A DNA stretch of 64,000 nucleotides, from the NCBI RefSeq assembly GCF_014490035.1, contig NZ_CP061008.1, forward strand, positions 4,960,001-5,024,000, in the 5' to 3' direction. The stretch's first letter is position 1, and the number at the start of each line of letters is the position of its first letter. This stretch comes from Achromobacter xylosoxidans (GTDB lineage Bacteria; Pseudomonadota; Gammaproteobacteria; Burkholderiales; Burkholderiaceae_B). Both the position numbers and the translations under genes were made by a program. Positions 41,183 through 50,315 of this stretch are shown piece by piece. The notes beneath the pieces were generated by a model that saw nothing but the letters and a program-made list of their open reading frames with translations, searched no databases and was not told the origin of the DNA.

Positions 41183-43798
41183 ATGAAAAAGAAAGACATT
41201 GAATTTCTCGATGTCGTGGCTTTGCGCGGCCCGAACATTTGGACGTACCGTCCGGTACTCGAAGCGTGGGTGGATATCGGTGAACTGGAGGACTACCCCT
41301 CCAACACCATCCCCGGCTTTTACGAACGCCTGACGGAATGGCTGCCGACGCTGATCGAGCACCGCTGCAGCCCGGGGGTCCGGGGCGGTTTCCTGTCGCG
41401 CCTGAAGGAAGGCACCTGGCCCGGCCACATACTTGAGCATGTCACCCTGGAACTGCAGAACCTGGCCGGCTTGCGCGGCGGTTTCGGCAAGGCCCGGGAA
41501 ACCTCCACCCGCGGCGTCTACAAGGTGGTGGTGCGCGCCTGGCAGGAACAGGTCACCCGCACCGCCCTGAACGAAGCCCGCGACCTGGTCATGGCCGCCA
41601 TCGAAGACCGCCCCTTCGACGTGCCCGCCGCCATCGCCAAGCTGCGCAGCCTGATCGACAAGCACTGTCTCGGCCCCAGCACCGCCTGCATCGTGGATGC
41701 CGCCGACGACCGCGATATTCCCTACATCCGCCTGTTCGAGGGCAACCTCGTGCAGTTCGGCTACGGCTCGGCCCAGCGCCGCATCTGGACGGCCGAGACC
41801 GACCGCACCAGCGCCATCGCCGAAGGCATTTCGCGCGACAAGGACCTGACCAAGGAACTGCTGTCGACCTGCGGCGTGCCCGTGCCCGAAGGCCGCCTCG
41901 TGCGCAGCGAGGACGACGCCTGGGAAGCGGCCGAGGACATCGGCCTGCCGGTGGTCGTGAAGCCCTATGACGGCAACCACGGCCGCGGCGTGTTCACCAA
42001 CCTGACCACGCGCGAGGAAGTGGTGTCGGCCTACCGCGTGGCCGTGGACGAAGGCAGCGGCGTGATCGTCGAACGCTTCGTGCTGGGCAACGAACACCGC
42101 CTGCTGGTCGTGGGCAACCGCATGGTGGCCGCCGCCGCCGGCGAACCGGCCTGGGTGACGGGCGACGGCAAGTCCACCATCACCGAACTCATCGACAGTC
42201 AGATCAATACCGACCCGCGCCGCGGCCGCACCGAGAACCACCCGCTGAACCCGGTGCGCCTCGATTCCGCCGCGCGGCTGGAAATCGCGCGCCAGGGCCT
42301 GTCGGAAGACAGCGTTCCGCCCGAAGGCCAGCGCGTGCTGGTGCAGCGCAGCGGCAACGTCGCCTTCGACGTCACCGACCGCGTGCACCCCAGCATCGCC
42401 GCCACCGTGACCCTGGCCGCGCGCATCGTCGGCCTGGACATCGCCGGCGTGGACCTGGTGGCCGAGGACATCTCGCGCCCGCTGGACGAACAGCGCGGCG
42501 CCATCGTCGAAGTCAACGCCGGCCCCGGCCTGCTGATGCACCTGAAGCCGGCCGACGGCACGCCGCGCCCGGTGGGCCGCGCCATCGTCGACCACCTGTT
42601 CCCTGAAGGCGATGCAGGCCGCATCCCCATCGTGGGCGTGACCGGCACCAACGGCAAGACCGTGGTGGCGCGCCTGGTTGCCCGCCTGCTGAGCCTGTCC
42701 GGCAAGCGCACCGGCCTGGCCTGCAGCGAAGGCCTGTACCTGGACCGCCGCCTGGTGCAAAAGGGCGACCGCGCCGATTTCGCTTCCGGTACGCGCCTGC
42801 TGATGAACCGCAACGTGGATGCCGCCGTCATCGAGAACGACAGCGGCGTGATCCTGGGCCAGGGCCTGGCCTATGACCGCTGCCAGGTGGGCGTGGTCAC
42901 CAACATCGACGACGCCGATCATCTCGGCGACTTCGACATCAATGAAACGGAGCGCATGTTCAATGTGTTCCGCACGCAGGTGGACGTGGTGCTGCCCGGC
43001 GGCTCCACCGTGCTGAACGCGCGCGATCCGCGCGTGGTGGAAATGGCCGAGCTATCCGACGGCGCCGTGATCTTCTTCGGCATCGATCCCGCCCTGCCCG
43101 CCATCACCGCCCACCTGCAACAAGACGGCCGCGCCGTATTCGTGCGCGACGGCGGCATCGTGCTGGCGCAAGGCACCCGCGAGGAACGCCTGGCCACCGT
43201 GGCTTCGATCCCGCTGACCCATGGCGGGCGCGTCGCCTTCCAGGTCGAGAACGTGCTGGCCGCGGTGGGCGCGGCCTGGGCGCTGGACATTCCCGTGGAG
43301 CTGATCCGCGCCGGCATCGAAACCTTCGACATCGACCAGGCCGACGCTCCCTGGCAGTTCACGCTGTTCGAACGCAACGGCAGCACCGTGGTGGTCGACG
43401 ACGTGCACAACGCCTCGGCGCTGCGCCCCCTGATCGCCGCCATCGACCAGTTCCCGTCGACCACGCGCGCCGCCGTCTATTCGGCCGGCGCCGACCGCCG
43501 CGACGCGGACCTGATCGAACAGGGCAAGCTGCTGGGCGACGCGTTCGACCGCGTGGTGCTCTACGACGACCTGACCGTGCGCAGCAAGCGTCCCGCAGGC
43601 GAAGCGCGCGCGCTGTTGCGCCAGGGCCTGGCGCAAGGTTCCCGCGTCAAGGACATCCAGGACGAGCCCGACCACGGCAAGGCCATCCAGAGCCAGCTCG
43701 ACGCCATCGCCGCAGGCGACTTCGTCCTGCTGCAGTCCGACGAAGCCTTCTCCGGTCCCACCATCGACCTGGTCCGCCGCTGGATTCAGCAATACTGA
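41183..43798 (+). CDS. cphA: Cyanophycin synthetase, diverged copy
   Basis: ATP-dependent polymerase of 871 residues for multi-L-arginyl-poly-L-aspartate. An N-terminal domain (LRGPNIWTYRPVLEAWVDI) is followed by the ATP-grasp domain, with VVVKPYDGNHGRGVF (about residue 257) and IVEVNAGPGLLMHL. The Mur-ligase-like domain has GVTGTNGKTVVARL (P-loop, about 487). Later Mur positions are changed relative to the next copy: ENDSGVI where that one has ETARGGI, and DDVHNASA (about 738) where it has DYGHNPDA. It may be the CphA' type reported beside CphA in Cupriavidus, with altered activity in the arginine-adding half. Confidence 0.9.
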   Translation: MKKKDIEFLDVVALRGPNIWTYRPVLEAWVDIGELEDYPSNTIPGFYERLTEWLPTLIEHRCSPGVRGGFLSRLKEGTWPGHILEHVTLELQNLAGLRGGFGKARETSTRGVYKVVVRAWQEQVTRTALNEARDLVMAAIEDRPFDVPAAIAKLRSLIDKHCLGPSTACIVDAADDRDIPYIRLFEGNLVQFGYGSAQRRIWTAETDRTSAIAEGISRDKDLTKELLSTCGVPVPEGRLVRSEDDAWEAAEDIGLPVVVKPYDGNHGRGVFTNLTTREEVVSAYRVAVDEGSGVIVERFVLGNEHRLLVVGNRMVAAAAGEPAWVTGDGKSTITELIDSQINTDPRRGRTENHPLNPVRLDSAARLEIARQGLSEDSVPPEGQRVLVQRSGNVAFDVTDRVHPSIAATVTLAARIVGLDIAGVDLVAEDISRPLDEQRGAIVEVNAGPGLLMHLKPADGTPRPVGRAIVDHLFPEGDAGRIPIVGVTGTNGKTVVARLVARLLSLSGKRTGLACSEGLYLDRRLVQKGDRADFASGTRLLMNRNVDAAVIENDSGVILGQGLAYDRCQVGVVTNIDDADHLGDFDINETERMFNVFRTQVDVVLPGGSTVLNARDPRVVEMAELSDGAVIFFGIDPALPAITAHLQQDGRAVFVRDGGIVLAQGTREERLATVASIPLTHGGRVAFQVENVLAAVGAAWALDIPVELIRAGIETFDIDQADAPWQFTLFERNGSTVVVDDVHNASALRPLIAAIDQFPSTTRAAVYSAGADRRDADLIEQGKLLGDAFDRVVLYDDLTVRSKRPAGEARALLRQGLAQGSRVKDIQDEPDHGKAIQSQLDAIAAGDFVLLQSDEAFSGPTIDLVRRWIQQY

Positions 43799-43859
43799 CA
43801 ATATCTGCGCGCGCCCTCGCACCAGCGGGGCGCGCGTGAGCTAGACAGGAATACCTGCC

Positions 43860-46430
43860 ATGGAAGTTTCCCGTATCCGAGCACTGCGCGGCCCCAATCT
43901 GTGGAGCAAGAACACCGCGATCGAGGCCATCGTTTCCTGCGCCGACGCCGAATGCTCCATCGACAACCTGCCTGATTTCGAAGCACGCCTGCGCGCCCGT
44001 CTGCCGCAGACCGGGCTGCTGCGCCCGGAAGGCCATCAGGGCGCGGTCTCCATCGCGCACGTGCTGCAGATCGTGGCCCTGACGATGCAGGCGCATGCCG
44101 GCTGCCCCGTCACGTTCGGCCGCACCGCCTCCACCATCGAGCCTGGCGTGTTCCAGGTGGTGGTCGAGTACAGCGAGGAAGAAGTCGGCAAGCTGGCGAT
44201 GGAACTGGCGCAAGTGCTGGTGCGCGCCGCGCTGGACGACACGCCCTTCGATCTCGCCGACGCCTTGAAGCGCCTGCGCGAACTCGACGAAGACGTGCGC
44301 CTGGGACCCAGCACCGGCTCCATCGTCAACGCCGCCACCGCCCGCAACATCCCGTACCGCCGCCTGACCCAGGGCAGCATGGTGCAGTTCGGCTGGGGCA
44401 GCAAGCAGCGCCGCATCCAGGCCGCCGAAACCGACCTGACCAGCGCCATCTCCGAGTCCATCGCACAGGACAAGGACCTGACCAAGATGCTGCTGGACGC
44501 CGCCGGCGTGCCGGTGCCCATGGGCCGCTCGGTGACCACCGCCGAAGAAGCCTGGGCCGCCGCCGAGGAACTGGGCGGCCCGGTCGTGGTCAAGCCGCGC
44601 GACGGCAGCCAGGGACGCGGCGTCGCCGTCAACATCGAATCCCGCGAGCGCGTGATCCAGGCCTTTGAAGTGGCCGAGGAAATCAGCTCCGAAGTCATCG
44701 TCGAACGCTACATCCCCGGCCACGACTTCCGCCTGCTGGTGGTCGGCGGCGCACTGGTCGCGGCCTCGCGCCGCGATCCGCCGCAAGTCACGGGCGATGG
44801 GGTGCAGACCATCCGTCAACTGGTGGACCAGGTCAACGCCGATCCGCTGCGCGGCGACGGCCACGCCACCTCGCTGACCAAGATCCGCTTTGACGACATC
44901 GCCCTGGCCACGCTCAAGAAGCAGGGCTTCGAGGCCGATTCCGTGCCGCCGTCCGGCACCCTGATCTTCCTGCGCAACAACGCCAACCTCAGCACCGGCG
45001 GCTCGGCCACCGACGTGACCGACGAAGTGCACCCGGAAATGGCCGCGCGCGCGGTGTCGGCGGCCCGCATGATCGGGCTGGACATCTGCGGCGTGGACGT
45101 GGTCGCCGAAAGCGTGCTCTACCCGCTCGAAGACCAGAACGGCGGCGTGGTGGAAGTGAACGCCGCCCCCGGCCTGCGCATGCATTTGAATCCGTCCTTC
45201 GGCAAGGGCCGCGCCGTGGGCGAGGCCATCATCGCCAACATGTACGCGGACGGTGACGACGGCCGCATCCCGGTCGTGGCCGTGGCCGGCACCAACGGCA
45301 AGACCACCACGGTGCGCCTGACCGCCCACATCCTGGGCGTCGCCGGCAACCGTGTCGGCATGACCAACTCCGACGGCGTCTATGTCGACAACCTGCGCAT
45401 CGACACCGGCGATTGCAGCGGTCCGCGCAGCGCCCGCAGCGTGCTCATGCACCCGGACGTCGACGCAGCCGTGTTCGAAACCGCGCGCGGCGGCATCCTG
45501 CGCGAAGGCCTGGCCTTCGATCGCTGCAACGTGGCCATCGTTACCAACATCGGCATGGGCGACCACCTGGGCCTGGGCTACATCAGCACGGTCGAAGACC
45601 TGGCCGTGGTCAAGCGCGTGATCGTGCAGCACGTGCACCCCACCGGCACCGCGGTGCTGAACGCGGCCGACCCCATCGTGGCTGAAATGGCGGCAAGCTG
45701 CCCGGGCTCCATTACCTACTTCGCCGAAGACCGCAATCATCCCGTGCTGGCCACGCATCGCGCCCAAGGCCTGCGCTGCGTCTACCGCGACGGCGACTCC
45801 ATCGTCACCGCACAGGGCGGCGAAGAAACCCGCTACCCGCTGGCCGCCATTCCGCTCACGCGCAACGGCACGATCACCTTCCAGGTGGAAAACGCCATGG
45901 CGTCGATCGCCGCTGCCTGGGCGCTGGGCCTGGACACGGACATCATCCGCCGCGGCCTGGCCAGCTTCGTCAATGACGCCCAGACCGCGCCCGGACGCTT
46001 CAACGTGTTCGATTACCGCGGCGCCACGGTCATCGCCGACTACGGCCACAATCCCGATGCCATCCTGGCCCTGGTGCGCGCGGTGGACGCCATGCCGGCC
46101 AAGCGCCGCTCCGTGGTCATCAGCGGCGCGGGCGACCGGCGCGACGAAGACATCCGGATGCAGACCGAGATCCTCGGCGAAGCCTTCGACGACGTGCTGC
46201 TCTACCAGGACCAGTGCCAGCGCGGCCGCGCCGACGGCGAAGTGCTGGCCCTGTTGCAGCAAGGCCTGGCCAACGCCACGCGCAGCAAGCACGTCGAAGA
46301 GATCCACGGCGAGTTTCTCGCCATCGACACGGCGCTGGCGCGCCTGGGCGCAGGCGACCTGTGCCTGATCCTGGTCGACCAGGTCGAAGAAGCGCTGGAT
46401 CACATCGCGCGCCGCATCGCGCAGGCCTGA
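43860..46430 (+). CDS. cphA: Cyanophycin synthetase, canonical copy
   Basis: Enzyme of 856 residues. ATP-grasp half: VVVKPRDGSQGRGVAVNIESRE region and VEVNAAPGLRMHLNPSFG (adds Asp to the backbone). Mur-ligase half: AVAGTNGKTTTVRL (about 477), FETARGGILREGLAFDRC and VIADYGHNPDAILALV (about 726) with SGAGDRRDEDIR (adds Arg to the side chain). All standard motifs are intact. It follows the first copy by 61 bases in the same orientation and is followed by a hairpin terminator. No cyanophycinase or isoaspartyl dipeptidase is in the window. Confidence 0.95.
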   Translation: MEVSRIRALRGPNLWSKNTAIEAIVSCADAECSIDNLPDFEARLRARLPQTGLLRPEGHQGAVSIAHVLQIVALTMQAHAGCPVTFGRTASTIEPGVFQVVVEYSEEEVGKLAMELAQVLVRAALDDTPFDLADALKRLRELDEDVRLGPSTGSIVNAATARNIPYRRLTQGSMVQFGWGSKQRRIQAAETDLTSAISESIAQDKDLTKMLLDAAGVPVPMGRSVTTAEEAWAAAEELGGPVVVKPRDGSQGRGVAVNIESRERVIQAFEVAEEISSEVIVERYIPGHDFRLLVVGGALVAASRRDPPQVTGDGVQTIRQLVDQVNADPLRGDGHATSLTKIRFDDIALATLKKQGFEADSVPPSGTLIFLRNNANLSTGGSATDVTDEVHPEMAARAVSAARMIGLDICGVDVVAESVLYPLEDQNGGVVEVNAAPGLRMHLNPSFGKGRAVGEAIIANMYADGDDGRIPVVAVAGTNGKTTTVRLTAHILGVAGNRVGMTNSDGVYVDNLRIDTGDCSGPRSARSVLMHPDVDAAVFETARGGILREGLAFDRCNVAIVTNIGMGDHLGLGYISTVEDLAVVKRVIVQHVHPTGTAVLNAADPIVAEMAASCPGSITYFAEDRNHPVLATHRAQGLRCVYRDGDSIVTAQGGEETRYPLAAIPLTRNGTITFQVENAMASIAAAWALGLDTDIIRRGLASFVNDAQTAPGRFNVFDYRGATVIADYGHNPDAILALVRAVDAMPAKRRSVVISGAGDRRDEDIRMQTEILGEAFDDVLLYQDQCQRGRADGEVLALLQQGLANATRSKHVEEIHGEFLAIDTALARLGAGDLCLILVDQVEEALDHIARRIAQA

Positions 46431-46453
46431 GCCGCACGCGGTTCCTGAAGGAC

Positions 46454-46481
46454 AAACGGGGCGCCCAAGGGCGCCCCGTTT
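46454..46481 (+). terminator. Hairpin terminator after the cyanophycin synthetases
   Basis: AAACGGGGCGCCC (46454-46466) pairs fully with GGGCGCCCCGTTT (46469-46481). The stem ends in TTT then GCATC. Symmetric, so it can also serve the convergent lipoprotein gene (stop at 46499). Confidence 0.7.
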
Positions 46482-46498
46482 GCATCAGCGCGCGCCGG

Positions 46499-46618
46499 TC
46501 AACTGCTGGACGACACTACGGGCGCGGCGGCCTGATAGCGGTCCGTCACGTGCGTGCATCCGAGCGCGGCCATCGCGGCCAGCGTCAGCAAGATAGCGCG
46601 GCAAAGTCGTTGCGTCAT
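46499..46618 (-). CDS. Small lipoprotein, 39 residues
   Basis: A type II signal peptide, MTQRLCRAILLTLAAMAALGC, has the lipobox AALGC with Cys at residue 21. The mature peptide is only about 19 residues, THVTDRYQAAAPVVSSSS. GAGGAA lies 7 bases before the ATG, which is strong support for translation. The size recalls entericidin-like or small anchor lipoproteins, but the mature sequence is not theirs. Function unknown. Confidence 0.6.
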   Translation of the reverse strand: MTQRLCRAILLTLAAMAALGCTHVTDRYQAAAPVVSSSS

Positions 46619-47024
46619 GCGAGTTCCTCTTTCCATATTCCGTGGCCGAACCTGCTTGCGGGTTCCGCGGACACTATACCGGCGCGCCCGCCGGCAAGCC
46701 AAGCGCGCATGCCCGCGTCCAGCCTTGCAGATCCAGTTACCAGCCTCCCTCAAAAGGGGACAAGACATTGCCGGAATGTAACTACGGGATCTAGTGCGCC
46801 TGCAATCCCTACCCGCCGGAAACCGGGCCATTTCGCCGGCGCCGGGCCGTTACATTTGCCCACAGCCAGGTTTGACGGCCATGCCGCGGACCCGTACGGT
46901 AAGTGCATGGCCTGGACGGAATCACTTGAACCGACAGGCCCTAGCTGATCAGTGTCCCACTCAACCGCGACAGCCCGGTTTACAGGCCGCAAACCGGATG
47001 CCGCTAGCAAATGGAGAGGTCACC
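46619..47024. other. Long intergenic region before csbD, holding a promoter
   Basis: About 400 bases without a supported gene. TTGACG (46872-46877), a 17-base spacer and TACGGT (46895-46900) make a good sigma-70-like promoter pointing to csbD, with a leader of about 120 bases. GC-rich inverted repeats such as CCGGCGCCGG near 46845 and a short GAACC/GGTTC dyad near 46635-46657 are present. A small RNA is possible but no terminator-ended unit was found. Confidence 0.4.
46872..46900 (+). promoter_or_regulatory. Candidate promoter of the csbD stress genes
   Basis: TTGACG-N17-TACGGT. The -35 matches five of six consensus bases, the -10 four of six (T, A, and the final T among them). Spacing is ideal. 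Confidence 0.45.
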
Positions 47025-47225
47025 ATGAACAACGACATCATCGCTGGCAAATGGAAGCAACTGACGGGCAAGGCCAAGGCCGCCTGGGGTGAGCTCACCG
47101 ATGACGAGCTGACCCGCACCGAAGGCAACGCCGAACGTCTGGCGGGCCTGATTCAGGAGCGTTACGGCAAGACCAAGGAGCAGGCCGAAAAAGAAGTCCG
47201 TGACTTCTTCGACCGCAATCCTTGA
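47025..47225 (+). CDS. CsbD-family stress protein
   Basis: Hydrophilic protein of 66 residues with the CsbD pattern: NDIIAGKWKQLTGKAKAAWGELTDDEL, then ERLAGLIQERYGKTKEQAE. Homologues are general-stress proteins (YjbJ in E. coli) of unknown biochemistry. GGAGAGG precedes the ATG by 5 bases. First gene of a three-gene run of small, envelope or stress proteins. Confidence 0.92.
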   Translation: MNNDIIAGKWKQLTGKAKAAWGELTDDELTRTEGNAERLAGLIQERYGKTKEQAEKEVRDFFDRNP

Positions 47226-47252
47226 TCCGATAAACCACCAGGAGAAGCTGAC

Positions 47253-47417
47253 ATGTTGCATTACGCCGTAGTTTTCTTCGTCATCGCCATCATCGCGGCT
47301 GTCCTGGGCTTCGGCGGCATCGCCGCCGGCGCTGCCGGTATCGCCAAGATCCTGTTCTTCGTCTTTCTGGTACTGGCGCTGCTGTCCATCCTCGGCGGCG
47401 CATTCCGCAAGAAATAG
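47253..47417 (+). CDS. DUF1328 small membrane protein
   Basis: Protein of 54 residues with two hydrophobic helices ([22 protein letters not shown] and [21 protein letters not shown]) and a basic end FRKK. This matches DUF1328 (YtjA type), found widely beside csbD. Function unknown. GGAGAAG lies 5 bases before the ATG; the gene starts 27 bases after csbD. Confidence 0.92.
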   Translation: MLHYAVVFFVIAIIAAVLGFGGIAAGAAGIAKILFFVFLVLALLSILGGAFRKK

Positions 47418-47486
47418 AACTCGCACCCAAGACACTACCCCATCCTCGCGTCCCGACGCGCTGAACCACTAACAAGGAGCATGACT

Positions 47487-47825
47487 ATGGAATTCCGCAA
47501 GCTGATCGCCGCCGCTGCACTGGGCACGGGCGCCGTCTTCACTTCCATGGCTTTTGCCGCCGACGACGGCAAGCCGAAACAGTCCGTGGGTGAGTACGCG
47601 TCCGACGCCACCGTGACCACCAAGGTCAAGGCCGCCATCGTGGCCGACAAGCAGCTGAGCGCGCTGGACATCGCCGTGGAGACCAATGCGGGCGTCACCA
47701 AGCTGACGGGTACCGTCGGCACCGCAGCCGAAGCCGATCATGCCGCCACCGTGGCGCGCGGCGTCGAAGGCGTCAAGCAGGTCATGAACAACATCAAGGT
47801 CGACCCGGCCAAGAACAAGAAGTAA
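47487..47825 (+). CDS. Periplasmic BON-domain protein (OsmY-like)
   Basis: Protein of 112 residues. The signal peptide ends near residue 25 (TSMAFAADDG). One BON domain (about 35-108): SDATVTTKVKAAIVADKQLSALDI, NAGVTKLTGTVGTAAEADHA, VEGVKQVMNNI. BON domains bind phospholipid in osmotic-stress proteins. AAGGAG is 1 base from an ATG at 47481 and 7 bases from the ATG at 47487; the latter was chosen. Confidence 0.9.
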   Translation: MEFRKLIAAAALGTGAVFTSMAFAADDGKPKQSVGEYASDATVTTKVKAAIVADKQLSALDIAVETNAGVTKLTGTVGTAAEADHAATVARGVEGVKQVMNNIKVDPAKNKK

Positions 47826-47860
47826 CCCCAACCGGGCTGTTGCGGCCCGTTCTTGAAATA

Positions 47861-47902
47861 CAAGGCGGCGCCTGTGTCCGACACAGGCGCCGCCTTGTTT
47901 TG
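47861..47902 (+). terminator. Strong hairpin terminator after the BON gene
   Basis: An 18-bp perfect stem (47861-47878 with 47880-47897) has a single unpaired central base, so the tip is open in practice. TTTTG follows. Its symmetry allows termination of the convergent phzF-like gene too. Confidence 0.8.
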
Positions 47903-47926
47903 CGCCGCTACCCGCGGCGCTCCGGA

Positions 47927-48799
47927 TCAGATGTTCACCACGCCCCGGCCTATCTCCAGCGCCCGTCCGCCCACCTGGATCCGGCCGTCGGCCTGGACGT
48001 CCAGCAACAGCCGGCAGGGCCTGCCCATCTGGTCGCCCTGCTCCACCAGGATGCTGGCGGGCAAGGGACGCTTTTGATGCAGCAGCCAGCCGCCCAGATT
48101 GGCGCAGGCGGAACCCGTGCCGGCGTCTTCGTTCACGCCGCCGCCCGCCTTGGCGTAGAAATAGCGCGCCACCACCACCTGGCGGCCATCCTGCTGCCGC
48201 TCGTCGTCGAAAGCGTAGGCATACATGACCTTGCGGCCCAGGCTGTTGGCCTGCCAGCGGTCCAGCCGCGAGGCATCGGGCGCAACACGGCGCACCGCGT
48301 CGACGCTGGCCAGCGGCACCAGCAGCTGATCGGCGCCGGTGTCCAGCCAGATCGGATCGTCCAGCAGATCGCTTGCATCCAGGCCCAGCAGACTGGCAAT
48401 TTCGCCTCGTTCCAGCGCGGGCGCGGCGGTGCGCACGCCATCCGGGCACGGCGCGGTAAAGGTCCAGGCATCGCCGCGCGCCGTCACCGGCACCACGCCG
48501 GCAGCGAACTCCAGCGTCAACGCATCGCCCGTCTGCCGCAAGTCACGCACGACCTGCGAGGTGCCTATGGTGGGGTGGCCCGCGAACTTCATCTCGAAGC
48601 CCGGCGTAAAGATGCGCACGCGCGCTGCCGCCTTGTCGGACGGCAGGATGAAAGTCGTTTCGGACAGATTGAATTGCGCCGCCAGATTCAGCATGGTGGC
48701 GTCGTCCATGCCGCGCGCGTCTTCGAACACGCAGAGCTGGTTGCCGCTGAAGGTGGAGGAAGCGAAAACGTTGAGCAGGCGGAAAGCGTAGGAGGCCAT
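47927..48799 (-). CDS. PhzF-family epimerase/isomerase
   Basis: Protein of 290 residues with a duplicated diaminopimelate-epimerase-like fold. NVFASSTFSGNQLCVFEDA, LSETTFI (with the Glu equivalent to the PhzF catalytic Glu45), GHPTIGTS and the second-half motif NEDAGTGSACANLG are all present. Phenazine genes are absent, so the reaction is unknown; family members act on varied small substrates. The ATG at 48799 has a weak upstream site. It is downstream of ftrD by 79 bases and could be read with it. Confidence 0.85.
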   Translation of the reverse strand: MASYAFRLLNVFASSTFSGNQLCVFEDARGMDDATMLNLAAQFNLSETTFILPSDKAAARVRIFTPGFEMKFAGHPTIGTSQVVRDLRQTGDALTLEFAAGVVPVTARGDAWTFTAPCPDGVRTAAPALERGEIASLLGLDASDLLDDPIWLDTGADQLLVPLASVDAVRRVAPDASRLDRWQANSLGRKVMYAYAFDDERQQDGRQVVVARYFYAKAGGGVNEDAGTGSACANLGGWLLHQKRPLPASILVEQGDQMGRPCRLLLDVQADGRIQVGGRALEIGRGVVNI

Positions 48800-48878
48800 G
48801 GCGGTAGCGATAGTTGAAAACGTATGCGCCGGCTCAGGCCGGCGCGTTTCCCACTTTATCGCAAGCCTCGGACCCGGG

Positions 48879-50282
48879 CTACCAGACCGCGAAGAACAAT
48901 ACCCAGGCCAGGCAGAACGGCGCCAGGCCGGCCGCCAGCACCAGCCAGGCCAGCCCCTTGCGCCAGCCGCTGGCTTGGCGCGGCTTGAGCAGGCGCGCAA
49001 ACAGGCGCAGCGTCCACAGCACCGCCAGGCTCAGCAGCGTGAAGCGCACGGGCGCGGCCCAGGCGGCCTGCATCCCTTCGTGCTTGAGCAGGTTGACGGT
49101 AGTGGCCGACAGGCCCAGGAACACGCCAATGCCGGCGGAAGGAATCAAGGCCTGCGCCAGCTTATGCAGGCCAGGACGACCCCAGCGCGTCGCGGGTTCG
49201 CCTTCCACCGGCGCGGCGGGCGCCAGGCGGTCGGCGATCCACAACGACAGGAAGGAAGCGCCGCCGACACAGATCGTGGCGCCGACGACGAACATCAGGA
49301 TGCCGGCGCCATCCAGCCACGAGAAGCTGTCGTTCACTTCCGGGTAATGCGTCAGGATGAACCAGGGCGCGTTGTCCAGCAGCGGCCACATGATGTCGTG
49401 TTCGACCAGCCAGGTCGCGGCCCACTGCTTGGCGGTCACGTACCAGGGGCTGGCGCTCCAGAGGAAGGCGCCGATCGCGATGCCCATCAGGCCGAAGCAC
49501 AGCAGCGCGGTCTGCCACGGATCGCCATGGGTGACATGCACGATTTCTTCTTCAGGCGAACGCGGCGTCAACTCGATCGCGCCGCGATAGCCGCTGCAGC
49601 GTCCGCAGACATGGCAGTCGCCCGCGCCCTTCATGTGGCGCAGCGGTACCAGCGGCGCACAGTTGATGGGCTCGATGCGGATGACCGGATGGCGCCACTT
49701 CTCTTCGTCGACCTTGAAATGCCAGGGAGCCAGCTTGGCCAGCAGGTTGAAGACGCCGTTGACCGGGCACAGATACTTGCACCACACGCGCTTGCTGCGG
49801 CCGTAGCGCCAGCCGACGATCATGGCCGCGACCGTGGACCCGCCCAGCACCGCCAGTACCGCGAGCGGATACTGATAGACGCTGACCAGTTGGCCGTAAA
49901 CGGTGGTCAGCGCGAACGCGACGAAAGGCCAGCCGCCCCAGCGCATCCATTTCGGGATGGCGTGGCCCTGGCCGCGTTCGCTGGCCCATTCGGTCAGCAT
50001 GCCCTCGGGGCATAGCCAGCCGCACCAGGCCCGGCCCAGAATGGGCATGGAGATGAGCACGAACGGCCACCACACGCCCCAGAACGCGAACTGCGCGACG
50101 ATGGTCAGATTGTTGAACACCGAGGCCGCATTGTCCGGCAAAGGCAGGATCGCGGGCACGATCAAAAGGAACGCGTATATCGCAACAATGCCCCACTGCA
50201 GCTTGCGCAACAGCGGGGCATGGTCACGGAGGAAGTCGGCGATACGGGAGGTCGCCCTCCCGAGTGCAGCTGCCATGGTCAA
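48879..50282 (-). CDS. ftrD: Ferrous iron transport polyferredoxin-type membrane protein
   Basis: Membrane protein of 467 residues with several helices and NapH/NosR-like Cys clusters: CGWLCPEG, CKYLCPVNG and CHVCGRCSG. These bind Fe-S clusters for electron transfer across or along the membrane. It is the fourth gene of the Bordetella-type ftrABCD operon, where it is proposed to accept electrons from iron oxidation at FtrB during permease action. It starts 33 bases after ftrC. Confidence 0.9.
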   Translation of the reverse strand: MTMAAALGRATSRIADFLRDHAPLLRKLQWGIVAIYAFLLIVPAILPLPDNAASVFNNLTIVAQFAFWGVWWPFVLISMPILGRAWCGWLCPEGMLTEWASERGQGHAIPKWMRWGGWPFVAFALTTVYGQLVSVYQYPLAVLAVLGGSTVAAMIVGWRYGRSKRVWCKYLCPVNGVFNLLAKLAPWHFKVDEEKWRHPVIRIEPINCAPLVPLRHMKGAGDCHVCGRCSGYRGAIELTPRSPEEEIVHVTHGDPWQTALLCFGLMGIAIGAFLWSASPWYVTAKQWAATWLVEHDIMWPLLDNAPWFILTHYPEVNDSFSWLDGAGILMFVVGATICVGGASFLSLWIADRLAPAAPVEGEPATRWGRPGLHKLAQALIPSAGIGVFLGLSATTVNLLKHEGMQAAWAAPVRFTLLSLAVLWTLRLFARLLKPRQASGWRKGLAWLVLAAGLAPFCLAWVLFFAVW

Positions 50283-50315
50283 ACCTTCAAATATTCAGTC
50301 CGGCAACAGTCGGGT

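Noticed and set aside
43647..46403. Open frame of more than 900 codons antisense to the canonical cyanophycin synthetase
   Set aside because: The sense strand has all CphA motifs; the antisense frame shows none and no start context.
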